From: Methanosarcina sp. | GTDB lineage: Archaea; Halobacteriota; Methanosarcinia; Methanosarcinales; Methanosarcinaceae | NCBI GenBank assembly: GCA_024280975.1 | Contig: JAMXLQ010000176.1 | Span: forward strand, 1-5,981 | DNA: 5,981 nt | Direction: 5' to 3' | Shown: in pieces, positions 5,802 to 5,981 of the stretch | How positions within the stretch are numbered: position 1 is the first letter of the stretch | Layout: each line of letters begins with the position of its first letter | The notes under the pieces: model-generated | The model's input: the letters and a program-made list of their open reading frames with translations, nothing else | Database searches by the model: none | Told to the model about the DNA's origin: nothing | Translations under genes and position numbers: made by a program

Positions 5802-5831
5802 AAAAATAGAGGCGTTTACGCCTCTATTTTT
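5802..5831. terminator. Perfect 13-bp terminator hairpin at the end of the ABC-2 permease gene
   Basis: AAAAATAGAGGCG (5802-5814) and CGCCTCTATTTTT (5819-5831) pair fully around a TTTA loop. Read leftward, the stem ends in a run of T. The TAA stop of the permease gene (5818-5816) lies in the loop, so the last four codons (K, I, E, A) form one arm. A wider pair, TCTCAAAA (5782-5789) with TTTTGAGA (5828-5835), overlaps it. Confidence 0.75.
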
Positions 5832-5981
5832 GAGAACAACAATGCTCCTATCACACAGACAAGAAGCGAGAGTAAACCTATTACTGCTAGGTCGCTATGG
5901 ACGCCAAATGTGCTCATTCCGGCAATGGCTCCTCTTAAACCATCCACGCCATAGGTAAGGGGATCAATTCTGCTTATGAAA
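5816..5981 (-). CDS. ABC-2 type transporter permease, C-terminal end (cut by window)
   Basis: Only the last 54 residues are inside the window; the 5' part lies beyond the right edge. The segment begins FISRIDPLTYGVDGLRGAIAG, matching the (N/D)PLTYxVDxLR signature near the end of ABC-2 (DrrB-like) permeases. The final membrane helix follows (about residues 31-49 of the visible part, LAVIGLLSLLVCVIGALLF) and a short charged tail, FSKIEA. Such proteins form the membrane channel of exporters driven by a separate ATPase, whose gene is commonly next to it, probably upstream outside this window. The substrate cannot be told. The frame is open to the window edge and ends at a TAA in a strong terminator. 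Confidence 0.8.
   Translation of the reverse strand, partial: FISRIDPLTYGVDGLRGAIAGMSTFGVHSDLAVIGLLSLLVCVIGALLFSKIEA

Overview
The window looks like chromosomal DNA of a methanogenic archaeon, most likely Methanosarcina or a close relative. The grounds are an archaeal tRNA wyosine enzyme (Taw2), moderate-GC genes separated by long AT-rich spacers, TATA-type promoters, T-rich or hairpin terminators, and the general look of the proteins. The genus is inferred from overall similarity, not from a search.

Layout. A conserved two-helix membrane protein of unknown function (4-576, +) converges on a leftward cluster. A perfect 12-bp hairpin between them can end transcription from both sides. Read leftward from 2801, the cluster is: an N-terminal fragment with a membrane anchor, a cupin-containing fragment, a small doubtful ORF joined to the cupin by an ATGA overlap, and taw2. 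The first two fragments look like the two ends of one former gene (membrane anchor, Cache sensor domain, cupin). It appears to have lost the middle of its Cache domain together with the reading frame. Diverging from this cluster is an exodeoxyribonuclease III gene (3124-3900, +) with all catalytic residues intact.

Next comes about 1 kb without a confident gene (3901-4957). It holds a GC-richer island of unknown origin, a very AT-rich stretch with short inverted repeats, and the best candidate for something new: a TATA box followed at the right distance by two adjacent stem-loops that both present AATAGGG in the loop. This is probably a small RNA gene. Tandem repeats containing TGTAAAC and a T-rich tract follow it.

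The right part has a LysE/RhtB-type exporter (4958-5584, -) with a clear ribosome binding site, a promoter and a hairpin at its predicted transcript start. At the edge is the C-terminal end of an ABC-2 type transporter permease (5816-5981, -, cut by the window), whose stop codon lies in the loop of a perfect 13-bp terminator hairpin.

The genes do not form one pathway. They cover tRNA modification (taw2), DNA repair (xthA), export (LysE family, ABC-2) and a decayed sensor-like gene. The finds most worth following up are the twin-hairpin RNA candidate and the deleted Cache-cupin gene.
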